From Couchioplanes caeruleus (GTDB lineage Bacteria > Actinomycetota > Actinomycetes > Mycobacteriales > Micromonosporaceae): a stretch of DNA of 64,000 nt. Shown here piece after piece: positions 46,301 to 53,217 of the stretch. The translations under genes were made by a program, and so were the position numbers. The stretch is taken from assembly GCF_023499255.1 (NCBI RefSeq), contig NZ_CP092183.1:3406501-3470500 (forward strand), given 5' to 3'. Position 1 is the first letter of the stretch; every line of letters begins with the position of its first letter. The notes under the pieces are model-generated. The model saw only the letters and a list, made by a program, of their open reading frames with translations, was not told the origin of the DNA and ran no database searches.

Positions 46301-46543
46301 GCCACGTCCCGGGTCGCCGTGCTGGCCGCCGACATCGCCCTCGCCCGCGCCGACGTGGGCCGGTCCGCCGCCCTGCTGACCGCCGCGGTGTCGATGCGCG
46401 GTCAGCACATCGCCGGCGACCCGGACGAGACCCGCCTCGACGACGCCGTCCGCGACCGGCGGCCGGGGCTGGCACCCGACGGCGCCCCGGTGGACGGGGC
46501 CGCCATCGAGGCGCTGCTGTCGCCGGTGCTGCAGGGCAGCTGA
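43328..46543 (+). CDS. Large AfsR/SARP-type regulator (BTAD, NB-ARC ATPase, TPR)
   Basis: A 1071-residue regulator: an N-terminal OmpR-type DNA-binding domain (about 1-95, VIGVLGALRVQVDARVV... QALVSRLRRAVP), BTAD (about 100-245, LRLYLMQALRAAGRHADAL), an NB-ARC ATPase with Walker A VVGAGGMGKTRLA (about 296-308) and LLLILDNCEHLLP, and a long TPR-like alpha-helical C-terminus. This is the AfsR layout: ATP binding and possibly phosphorylation or ligand contacts modulate DNA binding. GTG 43328 is taken as start because the fold begins here and a CATACT hexamer (43316-43321) lies seven bases before it, suggesting a leaderless transcript; no ribosome binding site is visible. GTG 43343 is the alternative. 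It is the second BTAD regulator of the cluster. Confidence 0.88.
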   Translation: MPGEVVIGVLGALRVQVDARVVRLNGVRLQTLVAVLALDAGREVTRADLADAVWGDRAPSAPDNALQALVSRLRRAVPELVVDSRPTGYRALIRPDQVDAHRFETQVDAAREIPDPERRAAALREALDLWRGAALPGLADAPVLRAHAARLSELRRSATEERIAADIADGRGAEVVPELEGLIAQFPLRETLRLYLMQALRAAGRHADALSAYEDARTELAEQLGADPSPTLQRTHLALLRDGFAPPDPPAPAGPPPPGPAPRGRLPVPLTPMVGRDDDVRALVRMITGNRLVTVVGAGGMGKTRLAVEAGRTVVGAEADGGVLVDLGAVGDAGDVSRAILAACGAGDGGLLFAPAGPAARPSVADRLISVVSRRPLLLILDNCEHLLPAVAREAEALLASCPGLRVLATSRQPLGVRGEVLFPLAGLATPAPGAPVTTESPAVRLFVERGRAVRPAFTVDERTAEQVGAVCRALDGLPLALELAAVRLRSLSVAQLEARLQDRFDALFAGPDTVAERQRTLRTVVDWSWDLLDLPERVLARRMAVFAGPVDGDVVRRVCADLELPDDIEAAQVDRLLAALVDKSMVQVDAEREPPRFRMLNTIRLYAVERLAEAGETGHLRLRHARVLAAIAEELEPQLRRDGQLHALAYLSSYVDDVNAALRWSIDEAPPEVSVRLVAMLEWFWLLSGRRAEGLEWTGRALALDGSAVPVHRALLCAVGALVYGAILGDPQGLACLREALELAGRIGDRPGAGHPLVVLLGAMTSLLTGDSGVMLAELRHHGGHADPWVRAQSRMLAGRTLMNLGRPEEARAELAASLAEFRRIGERLGRAQTLSALAELDGASGEHAGAAAALREALQAAGELGAAEDLAMLRVRLGAVHARSGDGPAARRELDTALAEADRLGLGETVGAAHHVLGDLARWEGRYADSRDLLGRALGELREHGRGVGLVPAVLLSQGYLAVAEGRLQEATDLCRDAYDLARRGRDAHATSRVAVLAADIALARADVGRSAALLTAAVSMRGQHIAGDPDETRLDDAVRDRRPGLAPDGAPVDGAAIEALLSPVLQGS

Positions 46544-46545
46544 CG

Positions 46546-46563
46546 CCGGCTGTCGTCAGCCGG
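46546..46563. terminator. Short hairpin between convergent regulator and GT genes
   Basis: CCGGCTG (46546-46552), loop TCGT, CAGCCGG (46557-46563) pair perfectly over 7 bp and cover the stop codon of the minus-strand glycosyltransferase. Only 12 bp separate the two convergent genes, so this is the only possible shared terminator. Confidence 0.5.
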
Positions 46564-47704
46564 TGACCGGCGCGCCGGCCAGCTCGGCCAAGGTGCGTAC
46601 GGTCCGGACCGGGTCGGGCTGGCGGTGCATCTCGTCGCGCAGCCGTTCCGTGGCGGTGCGGTATCCGGGGTCGGTGATGACCTGCCGGAGGACGTCCGCG
46701 ATGACCTCGGGCTCCCGGTGCTCGCCGTCCAGGTCGAGCTCCCGGCCCGCGCCGCACGCCGCCACCCGCTCGCCGTGCGCCGCGTACGACGGGTTGGGGT
46801 GGGCCAGGACGAGCTGGGGAACCCCGTGGTGCACGGCGGTCAGGCAGGTGCCCGAGCCGCCGTGGTGGATCAGCGCGGCGGCGTCGTCCAGCAGGAGGGT
46901 GATCGGGACGGGGCCCTCGGCGCGTACCCCGGGCGGCACCGCGGCGCCGGGCGGCGGCTTGCTGGTGATGACCGGCTCGATGCCGTCGATCGTCGTGAGC
47001 GCCAGCATGAAGCGGTCCCACAGGACCGGGTCGGCGAGCATCGACGTCTCCGCCCCGAACGAGACCACGACCCGGCGGCGCGGCGCGGGCCGCAGCGCCC
47101 AGTCCGGCACGGCGCCGGAGCCGTTGAACGGGACGAAGCGGATCGGCTGCGCCGGGTCGGCGTCCGGGCACTGGAGGGTGGGCGGGCACGGGTCGAGCAC
47201 CAGGGCGGGCGCCGGGATGCCGTCGCGGGCGCCGTGCCGCTCCGCGATGTCGGCCAGGGCGGTGGCCGCGAGCGGCAGCGACCGGCTGCTGACCCGGTCG
47301 GCGCCCCACCGGTGGACCACCACGGGGACGCCGAGGACACCGCCGACGATGAGCCCGCTGAACTCGATCGGGTCGCACAGGATGAGGTCGGGCCGCCAGT
47401 CGCGCGCCACGGCGAGATGCCGGCCGACCACGGCGCCGACCCGGTGCCGCCACCGTTCCGCCATGGCGTCCCAGCCCATCAGGTGCGCGGCGCGGCCCGC
47501 GGCGGGATCGGCGGACGCCGCGGCCGGCCGGTGCGGCGGCGGGTCCGGCACGGCGACGCCGGACAGGCCCGCCAGGCCGGCGCGGGCCACGAACCCCGCG
47601 CTGCCACTGACCAGCACCTCGTGGCCGGCGGCGCGCAGGGCCCAGGCCAGCGGTGCCATCGGCATCAGATGCGCGGGGACGACCCCGGCAATGAGCACCC
47701 TCAC
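46556..47704 (-). CDS. Deoxysugar glycosyltransferase (GT1 family) 2
   Basis: A 382-residue GT-B enzyme: the N-terminal domain opens with RVLIAGVVPAHLMPMAPLAW, and the donor-binding site is HHGGSGTCLTAVHHGVPQLV followed by NPSYAAHGERVAACGAG. SFGAETSMLADP is the family strand-loop region near the cleft. It differs clearly from GT 1 and is more like GT 3. It is the last gene of the exporter operon, 12 bp after the permease, which suggests it acts late, perhaps adding the outer sugar. Donor and acceptor unknown. It converges with the large regulator gene. Confidence 0.9.
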   Translation of the reverse strand: MRVLIAGVVPAHLMPMAPLAWALRAAGHEVLVSGSAGFVARAGLAGLSGVAVPDPPPHRPAAASADPAAGRAAHLMGWDAMAERWRHRVGAVVGRHLAVARDWRPDLILCDPIEFSGLIVGGVLGVPVVVHRWGADRVSSRSLPLAATALADIAERHGARDGIPAPALVLDPCPPTLQCPDADPAQPIRFVPFNGSGAVPDWALRPAPRRRVVVSFGAETSMLADPVLWDRFMLALTTIDGIEPVITSKPPPGAAVPPGVRAEGPVPITLLLDDAAALIHHGGSGTCLTAVHHGVPQLVLAHPNPSYAAHGERVAACGAGRELDLDGEHREPEVIADVLRQVITDPGYRTATERLRDEMHRQPDPVRTVRTLAELAGAPVTG

Positions 47705-47716
47705 GACGGTCCTCTC

Positions 47717-48550
47717 TCAGCGTTCCCGGCGGTACGCCATCAGGGCCAGCGGCGCGAAGACCACGGTGAGCACCGCGCAGGAGATGAGCGTCTGCGTCAC
47801 CGGGCCGCTGACCGGTCCGCCGACCAGCATTCCGCGGATGGCATCGGCGAGACTCGAGACCGGGTTGACTTTGACCACCGCCTGCAGCCAGCCGGGCATG
47901 GTCTCCACCCGCACGTACGCGCCGCTGAGGAAGGTGAGCGGCAGCATCAGCCCGAAGGCCAGCGCCTGCACGCTCTCCGGCGAGGAGGCTAGCAGTCCCA
48001 GGTAGACCGCTGCCCAGGAGAAGGCGAGCATGAAGAGCAGCAGGAGCAGGCACACCGGCGCCAGCATGAACCAGTGGGTGTGTACCCGGAACCCGAGCGC
48101 GGTGCCGGCGACCACCAGGATCAGCACCGACCACAGCAGCATCACGTAGTCGGCGAGCATCCGGCCGAGCAGGGGCGCCACCCGTGAGATCGGCAGGCTC
48201 CGCAGGCGGTCGAAGATCCCGGTGGTGACGTCGGTGTTGATGCCGATCGCGGTACGCGCGCTGACCAGCACCGCCGACTGCACCATCAGGCCCGGCACGA
48301 CGTACAGCATGTACGCCTGCCGTGAGCCGGCCAGCTGGCCGGCGAGCACGAACGCGAAGAGGAAGACGAACATCAGCGGCTGGATGCCGACCTCGACGAG
48401 CTGCTCGGGATTGCGTTTGATCTGGACGAGCTGCCGCCACGCCACGGTGGCGCTCTGGCGCACCGCCCGCGCGGGGCCCGCCCGGCGGGGGCGGGGCGCC
48501 TCGGCGGCCTCCGGGGCCTCGTGGTCCGATGCGGTGGCGATCGAGGTCAT
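47717..48550 (-). CDS. ABC-2 type drug exporter permease (DrrB-like)
   Basis: A 277-residue membrane protein with a charged N-terminus and about six hydrophobic segments: PLMFVFLFAFVLAGQL, MLYVVPGLMVQSAVLV, LLWSVLILVVAGTALGF, LLLLLFMLAFSWAAVYLGLL, ALAFGLMLPLTFLSG, and ISCAVLTVVFAPLALMAY. The FLSGAYVRVETMPGWLQAV segment before the last helix is typical of DrrB/ABC-2 permeases of antibiotic exporters. It pairs with the ATPase gene upstream through an ATGA overlap. The system probably exports the glycosylated product and gives self-resistance. Confidence 0.92.
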   Translation of the reverse strand: MTSIATASDHEAPEAAEAPRPRRAGPARAVRQSATVAWRQLVQIKRNPEQLVEVGIQPLMFVFLFAFVLAGQLAGSRQAYMLYVVPGLMVQSAVLVSARTAIGINTDVTTGIFDRLRSLPISRVAPLLGRMLADYVMLLWSVLILVVAGTALGFRVHTHWFMLAPVCLLLLLFMLAFSWAAVYLGLLASSPESVQALAFGLMLPLTFLSGAYVRVETMPGWLQAVVKVNPVSSLADAIRGMLVGGPVSGPVTQTLISCAVLTVVFAPLALMAYRRER

Positions 48551-49479
48551 GCGGCCACTCCTTGGCTCGTCAGCTGCTTGAACACCTCGTCGAGGCTCGG
48601 CTGGCGGATGCCGATCTCGGCGACGCCGATGCCGGCCGCGTCGAGCCGCCGCACCATCTCCGGCAGGACGCCGGTGTCCGCCGCCGGTGCGGTGATGACG
48701 GCGTTGTCGACCTCGTGCCGGCCGGCCACCTCGGTGACGATGAGGGCCACCCGGTGCAGGTCCGCCGGATCGGCGGGCTGCACCTGCAGCGTCTGGCCGC
48801 CCACCCGGCGTTTGAGCTCGGTCGGCGTGCCGTGGGCGACGGCCCGGCCCCGGTCGATCACCACGATGTCGTCGGCGAGCTGGTCGGCTTCCTCGAGGTA
48901 CTGCGTGGTCAGCAGGACGGTCACGCCCCGCCGCACCTCGCCGCGGATGCTCTCCCACAGCTGCTCGCGGGCGCGCGGGTCGAGGCCCGTCGTCGGCTCG
49001 TCGAGGAAGACCACCCGGGGGCGGCCGACCAGGCAGGCGGACAGGTCGAGCCGCCGGCGCATGCCACCGGAGTACGTCCGGGCGGGGCGGTCGGCGGCGT
49101 CGGACAGCGAGAAGCGCTCCAGCAGACCGCGGGCGGTCTCGCGCGCCTCGGACCGGGACTGGCCGATCAGGCGGGCCAGGAACACCAGGTTCTCCACCCC
49201 GGTGAGGTTCTCGTCCACCGCGGCGAACTGACCGGTCAGCCCGATCAGGCCGCGGACCGCCTCGACGTCGTGCCGCGGATCGTGGCCGAGGATGCGTACC
49301 GCACCGGCGTCCGGGCGCAGCAGGGTGGCGAGGATGCGCACCATGGTGGTCTTGCCGGCCCCGTTCGGGCCGAGCAGGCCGAGCACCGTACCGGCGCCGA
49401 CCTCGAGGTCGACGCCGTCCAGCGCGGTGACGGCGCCGAACCGTTTGACGAGCCCCTCGGCCCGGATGGCATGTTTCAC
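48547..49479 (-). CDS. ABC drug exporter ATPase (DrrA-like)
   Basis: A 310-residue ATPase with Walker A GPNGAGKTTM, Q-loop GLTGQFAAVDENLTG, signature YSGGMRRRLD, Walker B VVFLDEPTTGLD and H-loop region LTTQYLEEADQL. The tail (about 225-310) is the regulatory domain typical of DrrA and ends with LDEVFKQLTSQ. Together with the permease it forms the antibiotic efflux pump. The GTG start at 49479 is set by homology-type reasoning, since KHAIRAEGLVKRFG begins the nucleotide-binding fold. Its upstream region holds a variant 11-bp repeat array at 49511-49553. Confidence 0.93.
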   Translation of the reverse strand: MKHAIRAEGLVKRFGAVTALDGVDLEVGAGTVLGLLGPNGAGKTTMVRILATLLRPDAGAVRILGHDPRHDVEAVRGLIGLTGQFAAVDENLTGVENLVFLARLIGQSRSEARETARGLLERFSLSDAADRPARTYSGGMRRRLDLSACLVGRPRVVFLDEPTTGLDPRAREQLWESIRGEVRRGVTVLLTTQYLEEADQLADDIVVIDRGRAVAHGTPTELKRRVGGQTLQVQPADPADLHRVALIVTEVAGRHEVDNAVITAPAADTGVLPEMVRRLDAAGIGVAEIGIRQPSLDEVFKQLTSQGVAA

Positions 49480-49510
49480 CTGCGGTCTCTTTTCACTCGT
49501 TCCCGGTCCC

Positions 49511-49553
49511 ACTCTCGTCCCCGGCTCTGACGTGTGGCTGACATCGGGCTGAT
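49511..49553 (-). promoter_or_regulatory. Variant 11-bp repeat array facing the exporter operon
   Basis: On the minus strand ATCAGCC (49553), GTCAGCC (49542) and GTCAGAG (49531) are spaced 11 bp, then 8 nt and GAGAGT (49516-49511) as NANNNT. The geometry equals that of the SARP arrays but the heptamer core is TCAGCC instead of TCGAGC. It may be bound weakly by the same SARP or by the second BTAD regulator. Confidence 0.5.
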
Positions 49554-49560
49554 GTGCGCT

Positions 49561-49603
49561 TCCATCGACGGTCCAGTTCCGCTTGAGCAGGTCGGCCAAG
49601 ACT
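49561..49603 (+). promoter_or_regulatory. SARP-type promoter array for the GT 3/ketoreductase/3-dehydrase operon
   Basis: TCCATCG (49561), TCCAGTT (49572) and TTGAGCA (49583) at exact 11-bp steps; 8 nt later AAGACT (49598-49603). Start codon 49663 is about 54 nt downstream of the expected transcription start. Order and type of heptamers agree with the other plus-strand arrays. Confidence 0.65.
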
Positions 49604-49662
49604 GCGGTCAGCGCCGGCGGCCAGCGATGGCGCCGACACCGACTCCCGGACGGGGTAGAGCC

Positions 49663-50868
49663 ATGCGCGTTCTGTTCGTGACCTGGGCGGCTCCGGGACA
49701 CCTGTATCCGATGGTGCCGCTGGCCTGGGCCCTGCAGGCCGCCGGCCACGACGTACGGGTCGCCGTGCCGGCGCCGGTCGCGGACGCCGTGGCCGGGCTG
49801 GGCCTGTCCGCGGTCGGCGTGGGGCACGACGTCACCACCGCCGAGAAGGGACGCCGCCCGGAACTGGCCGAGTGGGGCCGGCCGGCCCGGTGGCCCGCGG
49901 GCTGGTCGAGCGACCTGGACCTGCTCGACGAGCACAAGCGGCGGGTGGTCCGCGCCCTCTACGAGAAGCAGGTGGCGGTCGCCGCCGCGATGCTGGACGA
50001 CCTGGTCGGTTTCGGCCGGTGGTGGCGGCCGGAGCTGATCGTGCACGACGTGCTCGGCCTCGCCGGCCCGGTGCTCGGCGCGGTGCTGGGCGTACCGGCC
50101 GTCGGGCACGGCTGGGAGGTCGGCAGCACCCTGCACTCGCCGACCGACCTGTCGATGGCGGACCCGCTGCCGTCGTACCGCGAGCTGTTCGCCGCGTACG
50201 GGGCCGAGCCGGCCGAGCCGGTGGGCTGGATCGACATCTGCCCGCCCGCCATGCGACTGCCGGACAATCCGCCGGTCAACCGGATGGACATGCGCTGCGT
50301 GCCGTACAACGGCGCGGCCACCCATCCGCAGTGGCTGGCGCGGACCGACGGCCGGCCGCGGGTCTGCGTCAGCGCCGGGGTCGCCGGCAGCCGGTACCGG
50401 GACCCGAACGGGCCCGACGTGCTCACCCTGACCCTCGACGCGCTCGGCGACCTGGACGCCGAGATCGTGCTGGCACCCTCCGGCGCGCTCGACGAGTCGC
50501 GGTTGCCGCCCAACGTCCGGGTCGCCCGCGGCGTGCCGTTCCGGATGCTGCTGCCCACCTGCGCGGTCGCCGTGCACCACGGCGGCGCCGGCACGGCCCT
50601 GACCGCGGCGGTGCTCGGCGTCCCCCAGGTGATCCTTCCGCCGGCACCCATCTGCGCCGAGATCGGCGACCGGGTGACCCGGGCCGGCGTCGGCACGATG
50701 ATCGGCCCGGACGGGCCGGACGACACGGCGGTGCTCTTCAAGACGGTCGAGCAGATGACGACGGCACCGGAATGGCGGGAGGCCTGCGCCCGCCTGCGGG
50801 CCGGCATGGCGGCGTACCCGTCCCCCTCCGCGATGGCGGAGACGCTGGCCGATCGCTGGTCGGCATGA
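49663..50868 (+). CDS. Deoxysugar glycosyltransferase (GT1 family) 3
   Basis: A 401-residue GT-B enzyme with VLFVTWAAPGHLYPMVPLAW at the start and donor site VHHGGAGTALTAAVLGVPQV. VLAPSGALDESRLPPNVRV lies before the cleft. The PGHLYPM histidine is the likely catalytic base. It heads an operon with a 4-ketoreductase and the 3-dehydrase, enzymes of the 2,3,6-trideoxysugar branch, so it may transfer that sugar (amicetose or rhodinose type). GGGGTAGAG precedes ATG 49663. Assignment of donor is inference from neighbours only. Confidence 0.9.
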   Translation: MRVLFVTWAAPGHLYPMVPLAWALQAAGHDVRVAVPAPVADAVAGLGLSAVGVGHDVTTAEKGRRPELAEWGRPARWPAGWSSDLDLLDEHKRRVVRALYEKQVAVAAAMLDDLVGFGRWWRPELIVHDVLGLAGPVLGAVLGVPAVGHGWEVGSTLHSPTDLSMADPLPSYRELFAAYGAEPAEPVGWIDICPPAMRLPDNPPVNRMDMRCVPYNGAATHPQWLARTDGRPRVCVSAGVAGSRYRDPNGPDVLTLTLDALGDLDAEIVLAPSGALDESRLPPNVRVARGVPFRMLLPTCAVAVHHGGAGTALTAAVLGVPQVILPPAPICAEIGDRVTRAGVGTMIGPDGPDDTAVLFKTVEQMTTAPEWREACARLRAGMAAYPSPSAMAETLADRWSA

Positions 50869-51812
50869 GCGTTGTCGTCGTCGGCGGCGCCGGGTTCCTG
50901 GGCCGGGCCGTCGCCTCGGCGCTGGCGTCCGCGGGGACCGGGGTCGTGAGCCTCGCACGCACCCCGCGGCCGGGCGTCACGGCGGCGCTCGACCTCGCGC
51001 GCTGCCCCCCGGCGGAGCTGGCTGCCCTGCTGGAGGCGCACCGCACCACCGCGGTGGTCAACGCCGCCGGTGCGGTGTGGACCGAGGATCCCGAGGCGAT
51101 GCGGCGCGCGAACGTGGCCGTGGTGGAGACCATCCGGGACGCCGTCGCCGCGGTGCCGTGGCCGGTCCGGGTCGTGCAGCTGGGCACCGTCTTCGAGTAC
51201 GCGCAGCCCGCCACCGGCCGGTACCTGACCGAGCTCAGCCCGTGCGTGCCCGCGAGCGACTACGGGCGTACGAAGCTGCGGGCGAGCGAGATCGTGCTGG
51301 CGGCCACCCGTGACGGCCTGCTCGACGGGGTCGTGCTGCGGCTGACCACGTGCGCCGGGCCCGGCATGCCGCCGTCGAGCCTGCTGGGCCGGGTCGCCGG
51401 CGAGTTGCGGCGCTCGGCCCTGACCGGCGTACCGGCGCGGCTGCGCCTGGCCCCGCTCACCGCCGAGCGCGACTTCGTGGATCTGCGGGACGCCGTCTCC
51501 GCCGTTTCCGCGGCGATCACCGCGCCCGTCGCCGGCGCGGTGCTCAACGTCGGGAGCGGCCGGGCGGTGGCGGTACGGCAGGTGGTTCGGCGCCTCATTG
51601 AGGTGAGCGGCGTACCGGCCCGGGTCGACGAGGCGGAGGTGGCGGCCGGACGCAGCGCCGGCGTCCCCTGGCTCGCCACCCGGATCGGGGAGGCCGGGCG
51701 CAGGCTCGGCTGGCGTCCGCGGCATGACGTGGTCTCGATGGTGGAGGCGATCTGGGCGACGGTCGATCCGAGAGCGAGTTCGTGGCACCGGCAAGCGGAG
51801 GAAGTGACGTAG
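50865..51812 (+). CDS. NDP-hexose 4-ketoreductase 2
   Basis: A 315-residue extended SDR: VVVVGGAGFLGRAVASAL, VVQLGTVFEYAQP, an intact YxxxK (SDYGRTKLRAS) and ERDFVDLRDAVSAVSA. It is a paralogue of the gene at 31195-32166. Two 4-ketoreductases imply two sugars with different C-4 stereochemistry or C-5 series. Because it sits with the 3-dehydrase gene, it is the better candidate for the trideoxysugar. ATG 50865 overlaps the GT stop (ATGA). Confidence 0.88.
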   Translation: MSVVVVGGAGFLGRAVASALASAGTGVVSLARTPRPGVTAALDLARCPPAELAALLEAHRTTAVVNAAGAVWTEDPEAMRRANVAVVETIRDAVAAVPWPVRVVQLGTVFEYAQPATGRYLTELSPCVPASDYGRTKLRASEIVLAATRDGLLDGVVLRLTTCAGPGMPPSSLLGRVAGELRRSALTGVPARLRLAPLTAERDFVDLRDAVSAVSAAITAPVAGAVLNVGSGRAVAVRQVVRRLIEVSGVPARVDEAEVAAGRSAGVPWLATRIGEAGRRLGWRPRHDVVSMVEAIWATVDPRASSWHRQAEEVT

Positions 51813-51815
51813 TTG

Positions 51816-53114
51816 ATGGACACCCGAAACGAAGTGTTGGAGCTGGTACGCAAGTACCACCAGGAGTACGCCGGGGAGACGTTCGTGCCCGGGGAGACAC
51901 CGATCCTGACCTCGGGGGCGGTGCTCGACGAGGACGACCGGGTGTCGCTTGTCGAGGCAGCCCTGGACATGCGCATCGCGGCCGGCCTGCATGCGCGCAA
52001 GTTCGAGAGCGCGCTCGCGCGGGCGCTGCAGGTGCGCAAGGTCCACCTGACGAACTCGGGTTCGTCGGCGAACCTGCTGGCCCTGACCGCGCTCACCTCG
52101 CCGCAGCTCGGTGATCGCCGGCTGATCCCGGGCGACGAGGTGATCACCGTGGCGACGAGCTTCCCGACCACGGTGAACCCGATCCTGCAGAACGGCCTGG
52201 TGCCGGTCTTCGTCGACATCGAGCTGGGCACGTACAACGCCACGGTCGAGCGGATCGCCCAGGCGATCGGCCCGCGGACCCGGGCCATCATGATCGCGCA
52301 CGCGCTCGGCAACCCGTTCGCGGTGGCCGAGGTGGCGCAGCTGGCCGAGGATCACGACCTGTTCCTCATCGAGGACAACTGCGACGCGGTGGGCTCGCTC
52401 TACCGCGGCCGGCCGACCGGGACCTTCGGTCACCTGTCCACGATCAGCTTCTACCCCGCGCACCACATCACCATGGGTGAGGGCGGCTGCGTGATGACCA
52501 ACGACCTGGCGCTGGCCCGGATCGTGGAGTCGCTGCGGGACTGGGGCCGCGACTGCTGGTGCGAGCCGGGCGAGGACAACCGCTGCCTGCGCCGCTTCGA
52601 CTTCACCCTGGGCACGCTGCCGAAGGGCTACGACCACAAGTACGTGTTCTCGCACGTCGGGTACAACCTCAAGGCCACCGACCTGCAGGCGGCGCTCGGC
52701 ATGAGCCAGCTGAACCGGCTCGAGCAGTTCGGGGCGGCGCGCCGGCGCAACTGGGCGCAGCTGCGCGCCGGCCTCGAGGACCTTCCCGGCCTGCTCATGC
52801 CGGAGGCGACCCCGGACAGCGACCCCAGCTGGTTCGGTTTCGTGGTGACGGTCCGGCCGGACGCGTCGTTCACCCGGCACGACCTGGTGACCTTCCTGGA
52901 GTCCCGGAACATCCGGACCCGCCGGCTCTTCGCCGGCAACCTCACCCGGCACCCGGCCTACCAGGGCCGCACCTACCGGGTGGTGGGCGACCTGACCAAC
53001 AGCGACGTCACCACCGAGGAGACGTTCTGGATCGGCGTCTACCCCGGCATCACCGCCGAGATGATCGACTACGTGGTGCAGTCGTTCCGGGAGTTCGTCC
53101 ACGCCTCTCGGTGA
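51816..53114 (+). CDS. NDP-4-keto-hexose 3-dehydrase (PMP, [2Fe-2S]; ColD/E1/SpnQ/UrdQ type)
   Basis: A 432-residue enzyme that removes the C-3 hydroxyl to give 2,3,6-trideoxysugars. The fold is of the DegT aminotransferase family, but the PLP-binding lysine is replaced by histidine (SFYPAHHITMGEGG, about His217), the hallmark of E1-type dehydrases. The iron-sulphur ligands fit C-x57-C-x1-C-x7-C exactly: Cys189, Cys247, Cys249, Cys257 (RDCWCEPGEDNRC). Such enzymes take electrons from a ferredoxin-type reductase; no dedicated reductase is in the window, so a general cellular one is likely used. ATG 51816 is chosen; TTG 51813 has slightly better spacing to GGAGGAAG and would add one residue. 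Confidence 0.93.
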   Translation: MDTRNEVLELVRKYHQEYAGETFVPGETPILTSGAVLDEDDRVSLVEAALDMRIAAGLHARKFESALARALQVRKVHLTNSGSSANLLALTALTSPQLGDRRLIPGDEVITVATSFPTTVNPILQNGLVPVFVDIELGTYNATVERIAQAIGPRTRAIMIAHALGNPFAVAEVAQLAEDHDLFLIEDNCDAVGSLYRGRPTGTFGHLSTISFYPAHHITMGEGGCVMTNDLALARIVESLRDWGRDCWCEPGEDNRCLRRFDFTLGTLPKGYDHKYVFSHVGYNLKATDLQAALGMSQLNRLEQFGAARRRNWAQLRAGLEDLPGLLMPEATPDSDPSWFGFVVTVRPDASFTRHDLVTFLESRNIRTRRLFAGNLTRHPAYQGRTYRVVGDLTNSDVTTEETFWIGVYPGITAEMIDYVVQSFREFVHASR

Positions 53115-53118
53115 GCCG

Positions 53119-53208
53119 CCCGGCCCGGGGCACGCCGTGGTGCCCCGGGCCGGGACATGCCGCCGCAAATACATCGGGGGTGTGCTGCCGGCCGGCAGCA
53201 CACCCCCG
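53119..53208. terminator. Two tandem hairpins between convergent operons
   Basis: The first hairpin has 15-bp arms (53119-53133 and 53140-53154) with a 6-nt loop GCCGTG. The second is a perfect 34-nt palindrome (53175-53208) centred on GGCC. They fill the gap between the 3-dehydrase stop and the convergent monooxygenase stop and should end both transcripts. Confidence 0.8.
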
Positions 53209-53217
53209 AGGCCGTCG

